In this document: in pieces, positions 1 through 8,530 of the stretch
Layout of the letters: every line of letters begins with the position of its first letter
Numbering within the stretch: the first letter of the stretch is position 1
From: DASYLJ01 sp964432595
GTDB lineage: Bacteria; Desulfobacterota; Binatia; DP-6
Assembly: GCA_964432595.1 (NCBI GenBank)
Contig: CAYSOF010000010.1
Coordinates: 1-64,000, forward strand
Reading direction: 5' to 3'
DNA: 64,000 nucleotides
Notes under the pieces: generated by a model
The model's database searches: none
The model's input: only the letters and a program-made list of their open reading frames with translations
What the model was told of the DNA's origin: nothing
Position numbers and translations under genes: made by a program

Positions 1-97
1 GAACGGGCACATGCGCTTAAGTGAGTGGCATTGGGCTTCGCCGGCCGCGGCATGCAGGTCGATCGAAGCCGAGCCGCTCCACGCTCGCGTCCGACCC

Positions 98-120
98 GGC
101 CCACGACATGGTCGTGGGCC
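98..120 (-). terminator. Hairpin just downstream of the DUF72 gene
   Basis: A perfect 10-bp inverted repeat (GGCCCACGAC / GTCGTGGGCC) with a 3-base loop lies immediately after the TAA stop (123-125) of the minus-strand DUF72 gene. Position and stem strength fit a transcription terminator for the 2854-123 operon. There is no T-run, so intrinsic termination is not certain. The first 97 bases of the window hold no gene I can support. Confidence 0.5.
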
Positions 121-122
121 GA

Positions 123-839
123 TTACAGCGCGCCGATGAACGCGCTCGCCAGTGCGGGCGCCTTGCCGGCGTCGTCGTGCTTCAGGAAGACGTAGACGCG
201 CTTCCAGCGCGTGATCTCCTTGAGCTTCATGGCCCAGTCGGCGAGATCGGCGGGCGAATAGTCGTCGCGCCGCAGCCGAACGTAGCCGAAGGGCGCGGTG
301 GCGACGAGCGGCGTCGTCAGCGACTCGGTGTCGGCGATGCAGAGCGCCGCGCGGTTCGCGGCCAGCACGTCGTACACCTCCTCGGTGAACCAGCTCGCAT
401 GCCGGAACTCGAACACCGGCTCCGAGCCCTGCGGCAGCGCGCGCAGGAACTCGTCGAGGCGATCGCGGTCGGCGCGGAGGTGCGGCGGCAGCTGGAAGAG
501 GAGGGGGCCGAGCTTCTCGCCGAGCATGTCCGCGCGACGCACGAACTCGCGCGCGGGCTCGGCCGCGTCCTTCAGGCGCAGATGGTGCGTGATCCGCTGC
601 GGCGCCTTCAGCGCGAAGCGGAAGCGCAGCGGCGTCTGCCGGCGCCAGCCGGTCAGCAGCGCGGGCGTCGGCATGCGGTAGAAGCTGTGATTGATCTCCA
701 CCGTGCCGAAGACGCTCGCGTAGAACTTGAGCATGTCCTCGCTGGCGAGCTCCTTCGGGTAGAAGTGCCCGCGCCACGGCGCATAGCTGAACCCCGAGGT
801 TCCGACGAGGAACCGCGGCCCGGTCGCGGCGCGCGCCAT
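123..839 (-). CDS. DUF72 (YecE-like) family protein
   Basis: A 238-residue protein of the DUF72/YecE family, a TIM-barrel-like family of unknown biochemical role. The family signature is visible: an N-terminal GTSGFSYAPWRGHFYP stretch, then YASVFGTVEINHSFYRMP, FRFALKAPQRITH, LLFQLPPHL, FEFRHASWF and a C-terminal VYVFLKHDDAGKAPA segment. I chose the ATG at 839 because it overlaps the stop codon of the upstream gene as ATGA, which implies translational coupling. Upstream in-frame extension gives only low-complexity Arg/Pro sequence. It is the last gene of the TusA-like/Ku/MerR-TPR/DUF72 run. Family assignment is firm; function is unknown. Confidence 0.9.
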   Translation of the reverse strand: MARAATGPRFLVGTSGFSYAPWRGHFYPKELASEDMLKFYASVFGTVEINHSFYRMPTPALLTGWRRQTPLRFRFALKAPQRITHHLRLKDAAEPAREFVRRADMLGEKLGPLLFQLPPHLRADRDRLDEFLRALPQGSEPVFEFRHASWFTEEVYDVLAANRAALCIADTESLTTPLVATAPFGYVRLRRDDYSPADLADWAMKLKEITRWKRVYVFLKHDDAGKAPALASAFIGAL

Positions 840-1702
840 CAGCGCGCCGGCTCTGTCGTCAGCCGGCGGTAGACCGCGAGATGACGGATGGCGTCCTGAT
901 GCCGTCCGGCCTTCTCGTACAGGAGGCTCAGGTTCCAATGGGCGTCGGCCAGCTTCGCATCGTGCTGCACGGCCGATTCGTAGCAGGGCAACGCCTCGTC
1001 GGGACGATGGGCGTCCTCGAGCACCACACCCAGGTTGTACCAGGCGAGCGCGTAGGTCGGATCGTGGCGGACGGCGTCACGGAAGTGCGACTCGGCGCCC
1101 ACGAGGTTGCCGTCGCCGTGGAGCAGGCGGCCGAGGTTGATGCGCGCGATCACGTTCTGCGGGTCGAGATCGAGCGCGTGGTGATAGGCCGCCCGCGCCT
1201 CCAGCGGCGAGCTGTCCTCGATGTCCATGGCGAGGTCGCACCACTGCTCCGACGTCAGGCTCGGCAGCCGCGTCTTCTGCGGCTCGGGCAGCCTGGCGAT
1301 GCTGGTGTGCTTGCGCGCGACGCGGTCGGCGTCGAAGTTGAAGAGCAGCTGCCCCGACTCGGGCTGCCAGCGGCTGCTGCCGTCCCACGCGACGACGCGC
1401 GCGCCGTCCTTGAAGACGCTGAGGCGGGTCAGGGGACGATCGCCGATCTGGCGACGCAGCGAGCGCAGCACGCGGCCGATCTTCGTCAGCGGGACGCGTT
1501 GCTCGAGGAGGGCGCGCGTGGTCCGCAGGAGGACGAGGTCGAGGAAGTCGAAGCGCAGGCGGCCGCGGCCGTCGCGCTCGGGTGCGACCAGACCCGCGCG
1601 CACGCACTGGCGGAGTCGGCCGAGCGGGAGTCCCACGATCCGCGCGGCCTGCGCGGTGTCGAAGTGGGCTTCCGCCTCGCCGCTCGCGCGTGGGGCCGTC
1701 AA
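839..1702 (-). CDS. MerR-type HTH protein with C-terminal TPR repeats
   Basis: A 287-residue protein. Residues about 13-80 look like a MerR-type winged helix (FDTAQAARIVGLPLGRLRQC, then RFDFLDLVLLRTTRALLEQ with a following leucine-rich helix). Residues about 150-285 form three or more TPR units (for example ARINLGRLLHGDGNLVGAES, ALAWYNLGVVLEDAHRPDEA, ADAHWNLSLLYEKAGRHQDA). The likely start is a TTG at 1702 overlapping the Ku stop (TTGA). The combination suggests a transcription factor or adaptor that uses TPRs for protein contacts. Its place directly after ku suggests a role with Ku, but no target is evident. Confidence 0.8.
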   Translation of the reverse strand: MTAPRASGEAEAHFDTAQAARIVGLPLGRLRQCVRAGLVAPERDGRGRLRFDFLDLVLLRTTRALLEQRVPLTKIGRVLRSLRRQIGDRPLTRLSVFKDGARVVAWDGSSRWQPESGQLLFNFDADRVARKHTSIARLPEPQKTRLPSLTSEQWCDLAMDIEDSSPLEARAAYHHALDLDPQNVIARINLGRLLHGDGNLVGAESHFRDAVRHDPTYALAWYNLGVVLEDAHRPDEALPCYESAVQHDAKLADAHWNLSLLYEKAGRHQDAIRHLAVYRRLTTEPAR

Positions 1703-2589
1703 GACTTCTTCTTGCCGCCGCCGCGCGGGCGTCCGCCGCCGCCACCGCCGCCCGCGGCACGACGCTTCGGCGCCGCTTCTTCCTCGGCCTCCGCCGAGGC
1801 CGCCGCATGCCGGCCGACGTCACGGGCGAGGCTCTGCTTGAGGGCCTCCATCAGATCGATGACCTGACCCTTCGGTGCCGGTGTCTCGGGCGACGTGACG
1901 ACCTCGCCCGCGAGCTTCTGATCGATCACCTGCTGGAGGCGGTCGCGGTAGTGATCGCGATACTGCTCCGGGGTGAAGCCCTCCGCGGACAGCTGTTCGA
2001 TGAGCTTGCGCGCCAGCGACGCCTCGCCCGGCTTGACCGTCACCGTGGCGCCGCGATCGACCTCGCCGAAGTCGCGCACCTCGTCCGCGTAATAGAGCGT
2101 GTGCAGCGCGAGCCCGTCCTGCAGCGGACGGATCAGCACGAGATGCTCCTTGCCGCGCGTGACGTGCTGCGCGAGCGCCACCATGCTCGTCTCGCGCATC
2201 GCCTCCGCGAGCAGCTGGTACGCCTTCTCGCCGCCCTTGTCGGGTCCGAGGTAGTGCGTGTTCTCGAAGTACACCGGGTCGACGGCGGCGAGCGGCACGA
2301 ACTCGTGGATGTCGATCGCCTGGCTCGCGGCGGCCTCGAGGGCCTTCAGCTCGTCGTCGGTGAAGAGGACGTACTGCTCCTTGCCCACCTCACGGCCCTT
2401 CACGAGCTCGCGTCGCTCGACGACCCGCTCGCAGCGCGGACACCAGATCTGCTGCTTGATGCGGGACCCGCACTCTTCGTGGATCTGGTTGAAGGACGGC
2501 TGCTCGGAGTGCGTCGCGACGTAGAGCCGTACAGGAATGGACACCAGGCCGAAGCTCACGGTGGCGGAGCCGATGGAGCGTGCTGGCAT
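1699..2589 (-). CDS. ku: Ku protein, non-homologous end joining
   Basis: A 296-residue bacterial Ku homologue, which as a homodimer threads onto double-strand break ends and recruits LigD in NHEJ. The family core is clear: MPARSIGSATVSFGLVSIPV at the N terminus, a Cys-rich segment (ECGSR..IWCPRCERVVERRE), YVLFTDDELKALE, then PVYFENTHYLGPDKGGEKAY and LVLIRPLQDGLALHTLYYAD. The C terminus is a Gly/Lys/Arg-rich tail (PKRRAAGGGGGGG..GGGKKKS) of the kind that binds DNA in other bacterial Ku proteins. No LigD is in the window. A UvrD-type helicase is encoded divergently 325 bases away, which is notable because mycobacterial UvrD1 is activated by Ku. Start is ATG at 2589. Confidence 0.97.
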   Translation of the reverse strand: MPARSIGSATVSFGLVSIPVRLYVATHSEQPSFNQIHEECGSRIKQQIWCPRCERVVERRELVKGREVGKEQYVLFTDDELKALEAAASQAIDIHEFVPLAAVDPVYFENTHYLGPDKGGEKAYQLLAEAMRETSMVALAQHVTRGKEHLVLIRPLQDGLALHTLYYADEVRDFGEVDRGATVTVKPGEASLARKLIEQLSAEGFTPEQYRDHYRDRLQQVIDQKLAGEVVTSPETPAPKGQVIDLMEALKQSLARDVGRHAAASAEAEEEAAPKRRAAGGGGGGGRPRGGGKKKS

Positions 2590-2623
2590 GGGACGTCAGG
2601 AAATCCCACAGAGGGTCGGCATG

Positions 2624-2854
2624 TCAAACCTCCAGACGAACGATCCAGCCGCCGTCGGCATCGACGACGTCCACGACGTGATGCCCCGACGCTTCCGCGG
2701 CGCGTGGCAGATCGCGCGCGCCCTGCGGATCGTCGAGACGGAGATCGACCTCTTCACCGCGCGTGCGCGTCTCGAGCCAGACGCGCGCTTTCGCCCACGA
2801 GAGCGGACACCGCACGCCGCGGAGATCGAGCTCGGCTCGCACACGGCTCCCCAT
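2624..2854 (-). CDS. TusA/SirA-like sulfur-carrier family protein
   Basis: A 76-residue protein of the TusA (SirA/YeeD) family. The signature LDLRGVRCPLSWAKARVWLE contains the Cys-Pro of the persulfide-carrying CPxxxxK motif, with Lys replaced by the neighbouring Ala-Lys-Ala context (CPLSWAKA). TusA proteins relay sulfur for tRNA thiolation or other sulfur transfer. It is first in the minus-strand run, 34 bases ahead of ku, and starts 59 bases from the divergent helicase gene. Whether it acts in sulfur relay or has a role linked to Ku cannot be told from sequence. Confidence 0.75.
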   Translation of the reverse strand: MGSRVRAELDLRGVRCPLSWAKARVWLETRTRGEEVDLRLDDPQGARDLPRAAEASGHHVVDVVDADGGWIVRLEV

Positions 2855-2913
2855 ACACGAAATCCCGGTGGCGCCCCAGCCTCCTGCGCTGTAGAACCGT
2901 CCTTTCCATCGGA

Positions 2914-4914
2914 ATGGATACCTACACGCTACGCTCGCGCGCCGATGCCCAGCCGTCGCCGCGCTACCGCATCGACTACGCCGGCGAGCTGAACGAGGCG
3001 CAGCACGCCGCCGCGACGACCCTCGCCGGACCGGTCCTCGTCATCGCCGGTGCCGGCAGCGGCAAGACGCGCACGCTCGTCTATCGCGTCGCGCGGCTCG
3101 TCGAGAGCGGCGTCGCGCCGGGGCAGATCCTCCTGCTCACGTTCACGCGCAAGGCGTCGGAGGAGATGCTCGGCCGCGCGTCGACGCTCGTCGGCGGCAG
3201 CTGCGACCGCGTGTCGGGCGGCACGTTCCACTCGTTCGCGAACACGGTGCTGCGACGACACGGGCGCGCCATCGGGCTCGAGCCGGGCTTCACCATCCTC
3301 GACCGCAGCGACTCCGAAGACCTCATCAACCTGCTGCGCAGCCGCGCCGGGCTCGATCGGAAGGACCGGCGCTTCCCGCGGAAGAACGCCATCCTCGAGA
3401 TCATCAGCATGGCGGTGAACCGCAGCACGACGATCGAGGACCTGATCGAGACCGACTACGGCCACTTCGCCGACCACTTCGAGGACATCCAGAAGCTCGG
3501 CCAGCAGTACATGACGTACAAGCGCGACCGCAGCCTGGTCGACTACGACGACCTGCTGGTGCTCCTGCGCGACCTGGTGCGCGAGGTGCCCGACGCCGCC
3601 GAGCAGCTCTCGCGGACCTACCGCTACATCATGGTCGACGAGTACCAGGACACGAACCGCCTGCAGGCGGAGATCGTGCGCGGCCTCGCCGTCACGCACG
3701 ACAACGTGATGGCGGTCGGCGACGACAGCCAGAGCATCTACTCGTTCCGCGGCGCCGACTTCCGCAACATCATGGATTTCACCCAGCTCTTCCCGGGCAC
3801 CCAGCTCATCAAGCTCGAGGAGAACTACCGGTCGACGGCGCCGATCCTCCAGCTGGCGAACGCCATCATCGACCGCGCGCCGGAGAAGCACACGAAGATC
3901 CTCCGTGCGCGGACGCCCGGCAGCCGCCATCCGCTGCTCGTGCGCGCCGCCGACGAGCGCAACCAGTCGCGCTTCGTCGCCCAGCGGATCCTCGAGCTGC
4001 GCGAGGAGGGCATCTCGCTCGACGAGATGGCCATCCTGTTCCGCTCGAGCTACCACTCGTTCGACGTCGAGCTCGAGCTACAGCGGCACGACATCCCGTT
4101 CGTGAAGCGCGGCGGCTTCAAGTTCATCGAGACCGCGCACGTGAAGGACGTGCTCGCGCACCTGCGCGTCGTCGCGAACCCGCGCGACGCCGTGTCGTGG
4201 CATCGCGTGCTGCTGCTGCTCGACGGCCTCGGCCCGAAGACCGCCGACGACGTGTTCCGCCACCTCGGCGGTGCGGTCGACGCCGCACAGGCGGCGGATC
4301 TCCTGGCGACGTACCCGAAGCGCGGCGCGTACACCCGCGAGCTCGGGCGGCTCGCGGAACTGCTCAAGGAAGTGGCGCCCGAGGAGGTCGCGCCGGACGA
4401 GCAGGTGGCGCGCGTCGTCGGCTTCTACGCGCCGATGCTGCGGCACCTGCATCCCGAGGATTACCCGAAGCGCGAGAAGGACCTCGAGCACTTCCTCACC
4501 ATCGCCGCGCGCTACCGCACGTTGAGCGGCCTGCTCTCCGACATGGCGCTCGAGCCGCCGACGGACAGCGTCGGCGACGTCCTCGCCGCCGAGGTCGACG
4601 AGGGCATGCTCACGCTGTCGACGATCCACTCGGCGAAGGGCCTCGAGTGGCGTGTCGTCTTCGTGATCGGCCTCGTCGACGGCCGCTTCCCGTCGTACCA
4701 CAACCTCCGCGACCAGGAGGAAGTCGAGGAGGAGCGCCGGCTGCTCTACGTCGCCGTGACGCGGGCGAAGGAGCATCTCTACCTGTCGTACCCGATCGAC
4801 ATCTACGACCGCGCAACCGGCATGGTGCTCGGCAAGCCGTCGCGCTTCGTCGAGGGGTTCCCTCCCACGATCTTGCGAGGACTACAGGTCGTCGAAGAGT
4901 CCGAGTTCGAGTAG
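2914..4914 (+). CDS. UvrD/PcrA-family ATP-dependent DNA helicase (SF1A)
   Basis: A 666-residue superfamily 1A 3'-5' helicase. Motifs in order: Q-motif region LNEAQHAA; Walker A GAGSGKT (about 46-52); motif II VDEYQDTN (about 241-248); motif III VGDDSQSIYSFRGAD; motif IV ENYRST; motif V STIHSAKGLEW; motif VI LLYVAVTRAKE. The length is somewhat short of PcrA/UvrD (720-780), with a shorter C-terminal tail. The longer open frame upstream (from 1582) is antisense to Ku and is rejected; ATG 2914 gives a normal helicase N terminus. The divergent neighbour is TusA-like then Ku, so a role in end processing or repair alongside NHEJ is plausible, but generic excision repair is equally possible. Confidence 0.95.
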   Translation: MDTYTLRSRADAQPSPRYRIDYAGELNEAQHAAATTLAGPVLVIAGAGSGKTRTLVYRVARLVESGVAPGQILLLTFTRKASEEMLGRASTLVGGSCDRVSGGTFHSFANTVLRRHGRAIGLEPGFTILDRSDSEDLINLLRSRAGLDRKDRRFPRKNAILEIISMAVNRSTTIEDLIETDYGHFADHFEDIQKLGQQYMTYKRDRSLVDYDDLLVLLRDLVREVPDAAEQLSRTYRYIMVDEYQDTNRLQAEIVRGLAVTHDNVMAVGDDSQSIYSFRGADFRNIMDFTQLFPGTQLIKLEENYRSTAPILQLANAIIDRAPEKHTKILRARTPGSRHPLLVRAADERNQSRFVAQRILELREEGISLDEMAILFRSSYHSFDVELELQRHDIPFVKRGGFKFIETAHVKDVLAHLRVVANPRDAVSWHRVLLLLDGLGPKTADDVFRHLGGAVDAAQAADLLATYPKRGAYTRELGRLAELLKEVAPEEVAPDEQVARVVGFYAPMLRHLHPEDYPKREKDLEHFLTIAARYRTLSGLLSDMALEPPTDSVGDVLAAEVDEGMLTLSTIHSAKGLEWRVVFVIGLVDGRFPSYHNLRDQEEVEEERRLLYVAVTRAKEHLYLSYPIDIYDRATGMVLGKPSRFVEGFPPTILRGLQVVEESEFE

Positions 4915-4955
4915 GATCGAAACGAACGGCCACGGGCCGTGTTGTCGATCGCTCG

Positions 4956-6101
4956 ATGCGTACCTGGCTGGCATCGCTCCTCGTCGTCCTCGCGCTCGCG
5001 GGCGCCGCCCGCGCGCAGGACTACTACGACGACGCCCCCGACGACTACGAAGCCGCGCTCGAGCCGCACGGCGGCTGGTACGACGTCCCGACCTACGGCC
5101 GCGTGTGGCAGCCGCGTGTCGTCGGCGGCTGGGCGCCGTACACCGACGGCCGCTGGGTGTGGACGGCGTACGGCTGGACCTGGGTGTCGCTCGAGCCGTG
5201 GGCGTGGACGTTCCACTACGGGCGCTGGGCGATGGCACCGAGCTACGGCTGGGTGTGGGTGCCGGGTACGGTGTGGGGACCGGCGTGGGTCGACTGGGTC
5301 TACTACGACGGGTTCGTCGGCTGGGCGCCGCTCGGTCCGTACGGCTGGCGCGCGGGTTTCGACGACTACTGGTTCGTCCGCGACGGCGAGTTCTGCAATC
5401 CGCGTCTCCGCTCCGCGTACGTGCGTCACGACCATCTGCCGCGCAACGTCCGCGAGGATTGGAGCCGGTACCGCGTCGATCGGGTCGACCGGAGCCGCAT
5501 CGAGCGCGTGACGCGCCATCCGGTGCAGCGCTACGGCGACCGTCCGTCGGACACGCTGGCGCCCTGGCATCGTACCCGCGTCGAGCGTGATCGTGACGGG
5601 CGTCAGGGCGAATGGGGCGGCGGCGACCGTCGCCGCGCGCGTCCCGACGACCGCGACCGCCGCGGTCGGGGACGCGACGACTTCGGCGATCGCGATCGCG
5701 ACGACGACGTGACGACGACGCGGCGGCCCGCGCCGGATCGCGGTCCCGGCGTCCGACAGCCCGAGCCGCCGCTGCCGCCGCCGGTGGGGCGAGACCGCCG
5801 CAACGACCGTGGCAACGATGCGGGCACGGTCACTCGTAGCGCGCCGCGCGCGCCGCTGCAGCGGCCGTCATCGCCGCCGAGCGGATCGGGTGCGTGGCGT
5901 GGCGACGTCCGCCCGATGGCGCCGGGTGGAGACGGCGGCGTGTCGCGCGACGGCGGCGGTGCCCAACGCTCGCAGCGTCCGGCGGGCGGGAACGCCGGCG
6001 GCAGCCGGAGCGCTGGCGACGGACGCAGCAGCACCGGACGCAGCGGCGGTGGCAGCAGCGGGTACGGCAGCTCCGGGTATTCGATGCCCGGACGTCCGTA
6101 G
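4956..6101 (+). CDS. Secreted DUF6600-type W/Y/G-rich protein with basic disordered tail
   Basis: A 381-residue exported protein. The N terminus MRTWLASLLVVLALAGAARA is a signal peptide followed by a DYYDDAPDDY stretch. Residues about 35-150 carry aromatic repeats of the type GRVWQPRVVGGWAPYTDGRW, GWTWVSLEPWAWTFHYGRW and GWVWVPGTVWGPAWVDW, which match the DUF6600 family of proteobacterial and myxobacterial surface proteins. The remaining 230 residues are low-complexity Arg/Asp/Gly/Pro-rich and probably disordered. It begins 42 bases after the helicase gene. Function is unknown; a cell-surface or periplasmic role is inferred from the signal peptide. Confidence 0.85.
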   Translation: MRTWLASLLVVLALAGAARAQDYYDDAPDDYEAALEPHGGWYDVPTYGRVWQPRVVGGWAPYTDGRWVWTAYGWTWVSLEPWAWTFHYGRWAMAPSYGWVWVPGTVWGPAWVDWVYYDGFVGWAPLGPYGWRAGFDDYWFVRDGEFCNPRLRSAYVRHDHLPRNVREDWSRYRVDRVDRSRIERVTRHPVQRYGDRPSDTLAPWHRTRVERDRDGRQGEWGGGDRRRARPDDRDRRGRGRDDFGDRDRDDDVTTTRRPAPDRGPGVRQPEPPLPPPVGRDRRNDRGNDAGTVTRSAPRAPLQRPSSPPSGSGAWRGDVRPMAPGGDGGVSRDGGGAQRSQRPAGGNAGGSRSAGDGRSSTGRSGGGSSGYGSSGYSMPGRP

Positions 6102-6116
6102 ACGTTCCTAGGTGGC

Positions 6117-6145
6117 TTGCACAAAGGCGCGACGCGGGGCTAAGC
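6117..6145 (+). promoter_or_regulatory. Candidate leaderless promoter of the AtzG-like/amidase pair
   Basis: TTGCAC (6117-6122), a 17-base spacer, then CTAAGC (6140-6145), followed by only 8 bases to the ATG at 6154. The geometry predicts transcription starting at or within a base or two of the start codon. It matches several other promoters in this window. Confidence 0.5.
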
Positions 6146-6153
6146 AGCGCGCG

Positions 6154-6345
6154 ATGGACGACGTGGACGGATTCCGGCAGCGCCTCGCGGCGGCGGGCAT
6201 CCGTCTTCCGGACGAGATGCTTCCGCTGTTGGCGATCGTCGCCGGACCGCTCGTGACCGCGCTCGACGAGCTCGCGACGCTGGACCTCGGCGATGCCGAG
6301 CCGTTCGTCGCGACGCCGACGTTGGTGCGCGACGCCGACGCATGA
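6154..6345 (+). CDS. AtzG/GatC-like small protein (DUF4089 type) paired with amidase
   Basis: A 63-residue helical protein (MDDVDGFRQRLAAAGIRLPD start, C-terminal LDLGDAEPFVATP). The pattern of a short helical bundle followed by an LxLxDxEP stretch resembles AtzG/DUF4089 and GatC proteins, which wrap around and stabilise amidase-signature enzymes such as the biuret hydrolase AtzE. Its stop overlaps the amidase start (ATGA at 6342-6345), so the two are translationally coupled and probably form a complex. I prefer ATG 6154 over the upstream in-frame 6112 start because a promoter-like element ends 8 bases before it. Confidence 0.7.
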   Translation: MDDVDGFRQRLAAAGIRLPDEMLPLLAIVAGPLVTALDELATLDLGDAEPFVATPTLVRDADA

Positions 6346-7730
6346 GCGTCTGGCATTCCGCCACGTCGCTCGCGCACGCGGTGCGCGCGGGCGAGCTCAG
6401 CGCCGTCGCGGTGACGGAGGCGCACCTCGCACGCATCGCGACGCTCGACGGCGATCTGCGTGCGTTCGTCACGATGACGTCCGAGGCGGCGCTCGCCGAC
6501 GCGCGAGCTGCCGACACGAGCCGCCAGGGCGCGCTCGCCGGTGTGCCCGTCGCCGTCAAGGACCTCTTCTCGGTGCGCGGCGTGTCGCGCGGCAACGGCA
6601 GCGCCGCGTTCACCGGCGACCCGCCGCAGACCGCCGACGCGACGCTCGTCGCGCGGCTGCGCGCGGCGGGCGCCGTCGTGGTGGGCACGACGCACATGCA
6701 CGAGCTGGCGTTCGGTTCCACCGGCGTGAACCCCGGCCTCGGCACGCCCGTGAACCCGTGGGGCGGCGATCGCATGCCGGGCGGCTCGAGCAGCGGCTCC
6801 GCCGTCGCCGTCGCCGCGGGCATGGCGCCCGCCGCCGTCGGCTCCGACACCGGCGGCTCCATCCGCATCCCCGCGAGCTTCTGCGGTCTCACCGGCCTGA
6901 AGCCCACGTACGGCCGCGTGAGCCGCCACGGCGTGACGCCGCTCGCGTGGAGCCTGGATCACGTCGGTCCGATCGCGCGCACCGCCGAGGACGCGGCGCT
7001 GCTGCTCGGCGTGATCGCCGGGCACGACGCCGCCGATCCGACGAGCGCCGAGCTGCCCGTGCCGGACTACGTGGCGGCGCTCGATCGCGGCGTCGCGGGC
7101 CGCACGATCGGGGTGCCGCGCGCGTTCGTCGCCGGCTGCGTCGACGACGACGTCGCCGCGGCGTTCGACGCGAGCCTCGACGTGCTGCGCGACGCCGGCG
7201 CGGTCGTACGCGACGTCGCGCTGCCCGCGCTCGAGCAGGGGGTCACGGCGCTCGGTGCGGTCGTGTTCGCCGAATCCGAGGCGGCGCTCGGCGCCGCCGT
7301 GGGCGATCGTCGTGAGCGGCTCGGCATCGACTGTCGCATCTTCCTCGAGCTCGCGAAGGTGGTGCAGGCGCGCCACTACATGGCGGCGCAGCGCTGGCGC
7401 AGCCACCTCTATGCGGCGGTGCGCGCGACCGGCGTGGATTTTCTCGCCACGCCGACCGTCGCCGTGCCGGCCCCGGACGTCTGGGCGCAGGTGCTGACCA
7501 TCCACGGCGTCGAGCGCGGCGTGCCGGAGGTCCTCGCGCGCTACACCGCGCCGTTCAACCTGATCGGGTTGCCCGCGCTGTCGGTGCCGTGCGGCGTCTC
7601 GCGCGACGGCCTGCCGATCGGGTTGCAGCTCGTCGGACGGCCGTTCGCCGAAGCCGACGTGCTCGCGGCGGGGCACGCGTACCAGCAGCGCACCGACTTC
7701 CACACGCGCCGGCCGCCGCACTGCGGTTGA
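6342..7730 (+). CDS. Amidase-signature family amidohydrolase
   Basis: A 462-residue amidase of the amidase-signature superfamily. The Ser-cisSer-Lys triad is visible: Lys73 in PVAVKDLF, Ser149 in GGSSSGSA and Ser173 in GSDTGGSIRIPA. The C-terminal FNLIGLPALSVPCG and LPIGLQLVG blocks are also standard. The preceding AtzG-like subunit argues for an AtzE-type or related ureide/amide hydrolase, rather than a GatA, since no GatB is near. A nitrile hydratase lies 1 kb downstream on the other strand, so nitrile to amide to acid conversion could be completed by this enzyme or by the amidase at 55132-56595. Substrate is unknown. Confidence 0.9.
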   Translation: MSVWHSATSLAHAVRAGELSAVAVTEAHLARIATLDGDLRAFVTMTSEAALADARAADTSRQGALAGVPVAVKDLFSVRGVSRGNGSAAFTGDPPQTADATLVARLRAAGAVVVGTTHMHELAFGSTGVNPGLGTPVNPWGGDRMPGGSSSGSAVAVAAGMAPAAVGSDTGGSIRIPASFCGLTGLKPTYGRVSRHGVTPLAWSLDHVGPIARTAEDAALLLGVIAGHDAADPTSAELPVPDYVAALDRGVAGRTIGVPRAFVAGCVDDDVAAAFDASLDVLRDAGAVVRDVALPALEQGVTALGAVVFAESEAALGAAVGDRRERLGIDCRIFLELAKVVQARHYMAAQRWRSHLYAAVRATGVDFLATPTVAVPAPDVWAQVLTIHGVERGVPEVLARYTAPFNLIGLPALSVPCGVSRDGLPIGLQLVGRPFAEADVLAAGHAYQQRTDFHTRRPPHCG

Positions 7731-7737
7731 CGGCGTC

Positions 7738-7754
7738 CCGTCGATCGTCGACGG
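7738..7754. repeat. Short inverted repeat between amidase and methyltransferase genes
   Basis: A 7-bp stem (CCGTCGA / TCGACGG) with a TCG loop sits 8 bases after the amidase stop and 8 bases before the methyltransferase ATG. It may be a weak terminator or an operator. A TTGACG box at 7727-7732 overlaps the amidase stop. Confidence 0.3.
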
Positions 7755-7761
7755 TGCGCGG

Positions 7762-8529
7762 ATGTCGGACCATCTGCCGGAGTACGTGCGGCGCAACCGC
7801 GAGGTGTGGGACGGGTGGGCCGCCGACTACGTCGAGGCCGCGGAGCGTGGCTGGCGCGAGAACGAGCCCCGCTGGGGCATCTGGGGCGTGCCGGAGTCCG
7901 ACGTCGGAATGCTCGACGACGTCGCCGGCCGCGACGTGATCGAGCTGGGCTGCGGAACCGCGTACGTGTCGTCGTGGCTCGCGCGGCGCGGCGCACGGCC
8001 GGTCGGCATCGACAACTCGGAGGCGCAGCTCGCGACGGCGCGCCGTCTCCAGGCCGAGCACGGCATCGAGTTCCCGTTGCTGCACGGCAACGCCGAAGCG
8101 GTGCCGCTGCCCGACGCGAGTTTCGATCTCGCGATCTCGGAGTACGGCGCGTGCCTGTGGGCCGATCCCCACAAGTGGGTGCCCGAGGCGGCGCGCCTCC
8201 TGCGGCCCGGCGGACGTCTCGTCTTCCTGACGAACGGTTGGCTGGCGGCGCTCTGCATCCCGGACGGCGAGAACGGCGTCGCCGGCGATCGCCTGCTGCG
8301 CCCGGCGTTCGGCCTGCACCGCATCGACTGGTCGGACGACCGCAGCAGCGCGTTCTACATCTCGCACGCCGAATGGATCCGCGTGCTGCGCGACGCCGGC
8401 TTCGCGATCGAGGGGCTGCTCGACGTCCGCCCGCCGGCCGATGCGACGACGCGCTACGCCTTCATGCCGCTCGCGTGGGCGCGCCAGTGGCCGTGCGAAG
8501 AGGTGTGGAAGGCGCGCAAAGCCGGCTGA
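7762..8529 (+). CDS. Class I SAM-dependent methyltransferase
   Basis: A 255-residue methyltransferase of the UbiE/Methyltransf_11 type. Motif I is VIELGCGTAYVSSWLARRG (about residues 54-72), the acidic loop is VGIDNSEAQL, and later motifs FDLAISEYGACLW and EAARLLRPGGRLVFLTNGW are typical. The C terminus includes HAEWIRVLRDAGFAIEGLL. It converges with the nitrile hydratase operon with a single base between the stop codons. The substrate cannot be deduced. Confidence 0.88.
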   Translation: MSDHLPEYVRRNREVWDGWAADYVEAAERGWRENEPRWGIWGVPESDVGMLDDVAGRDVIELGCGTAYVSSWLARRGARPVGIDNSEAQLATARRLQAEHGIEFPLLHGNAEAVPLPDASFDLAISEYGACLWADPHKWVPEAARLLRPGGRLVFLTNGWLAALCIPDGENGVAGDRLLRPAFGLHRIDWSDDRSSAFYISHAEWIRVLRDAGFAIEGLLDVRPPADATTRYAFMPLAWARQWPCEEVWKARKAG

Positions 8530-8530
8530 G

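Noticed and set aside
1582..2913. N-terminal extension of the helicase frame
   Set aside because: It is antisense to Ku and TusA-like genes; the helicase has a normal N terminus from ATG 2914.
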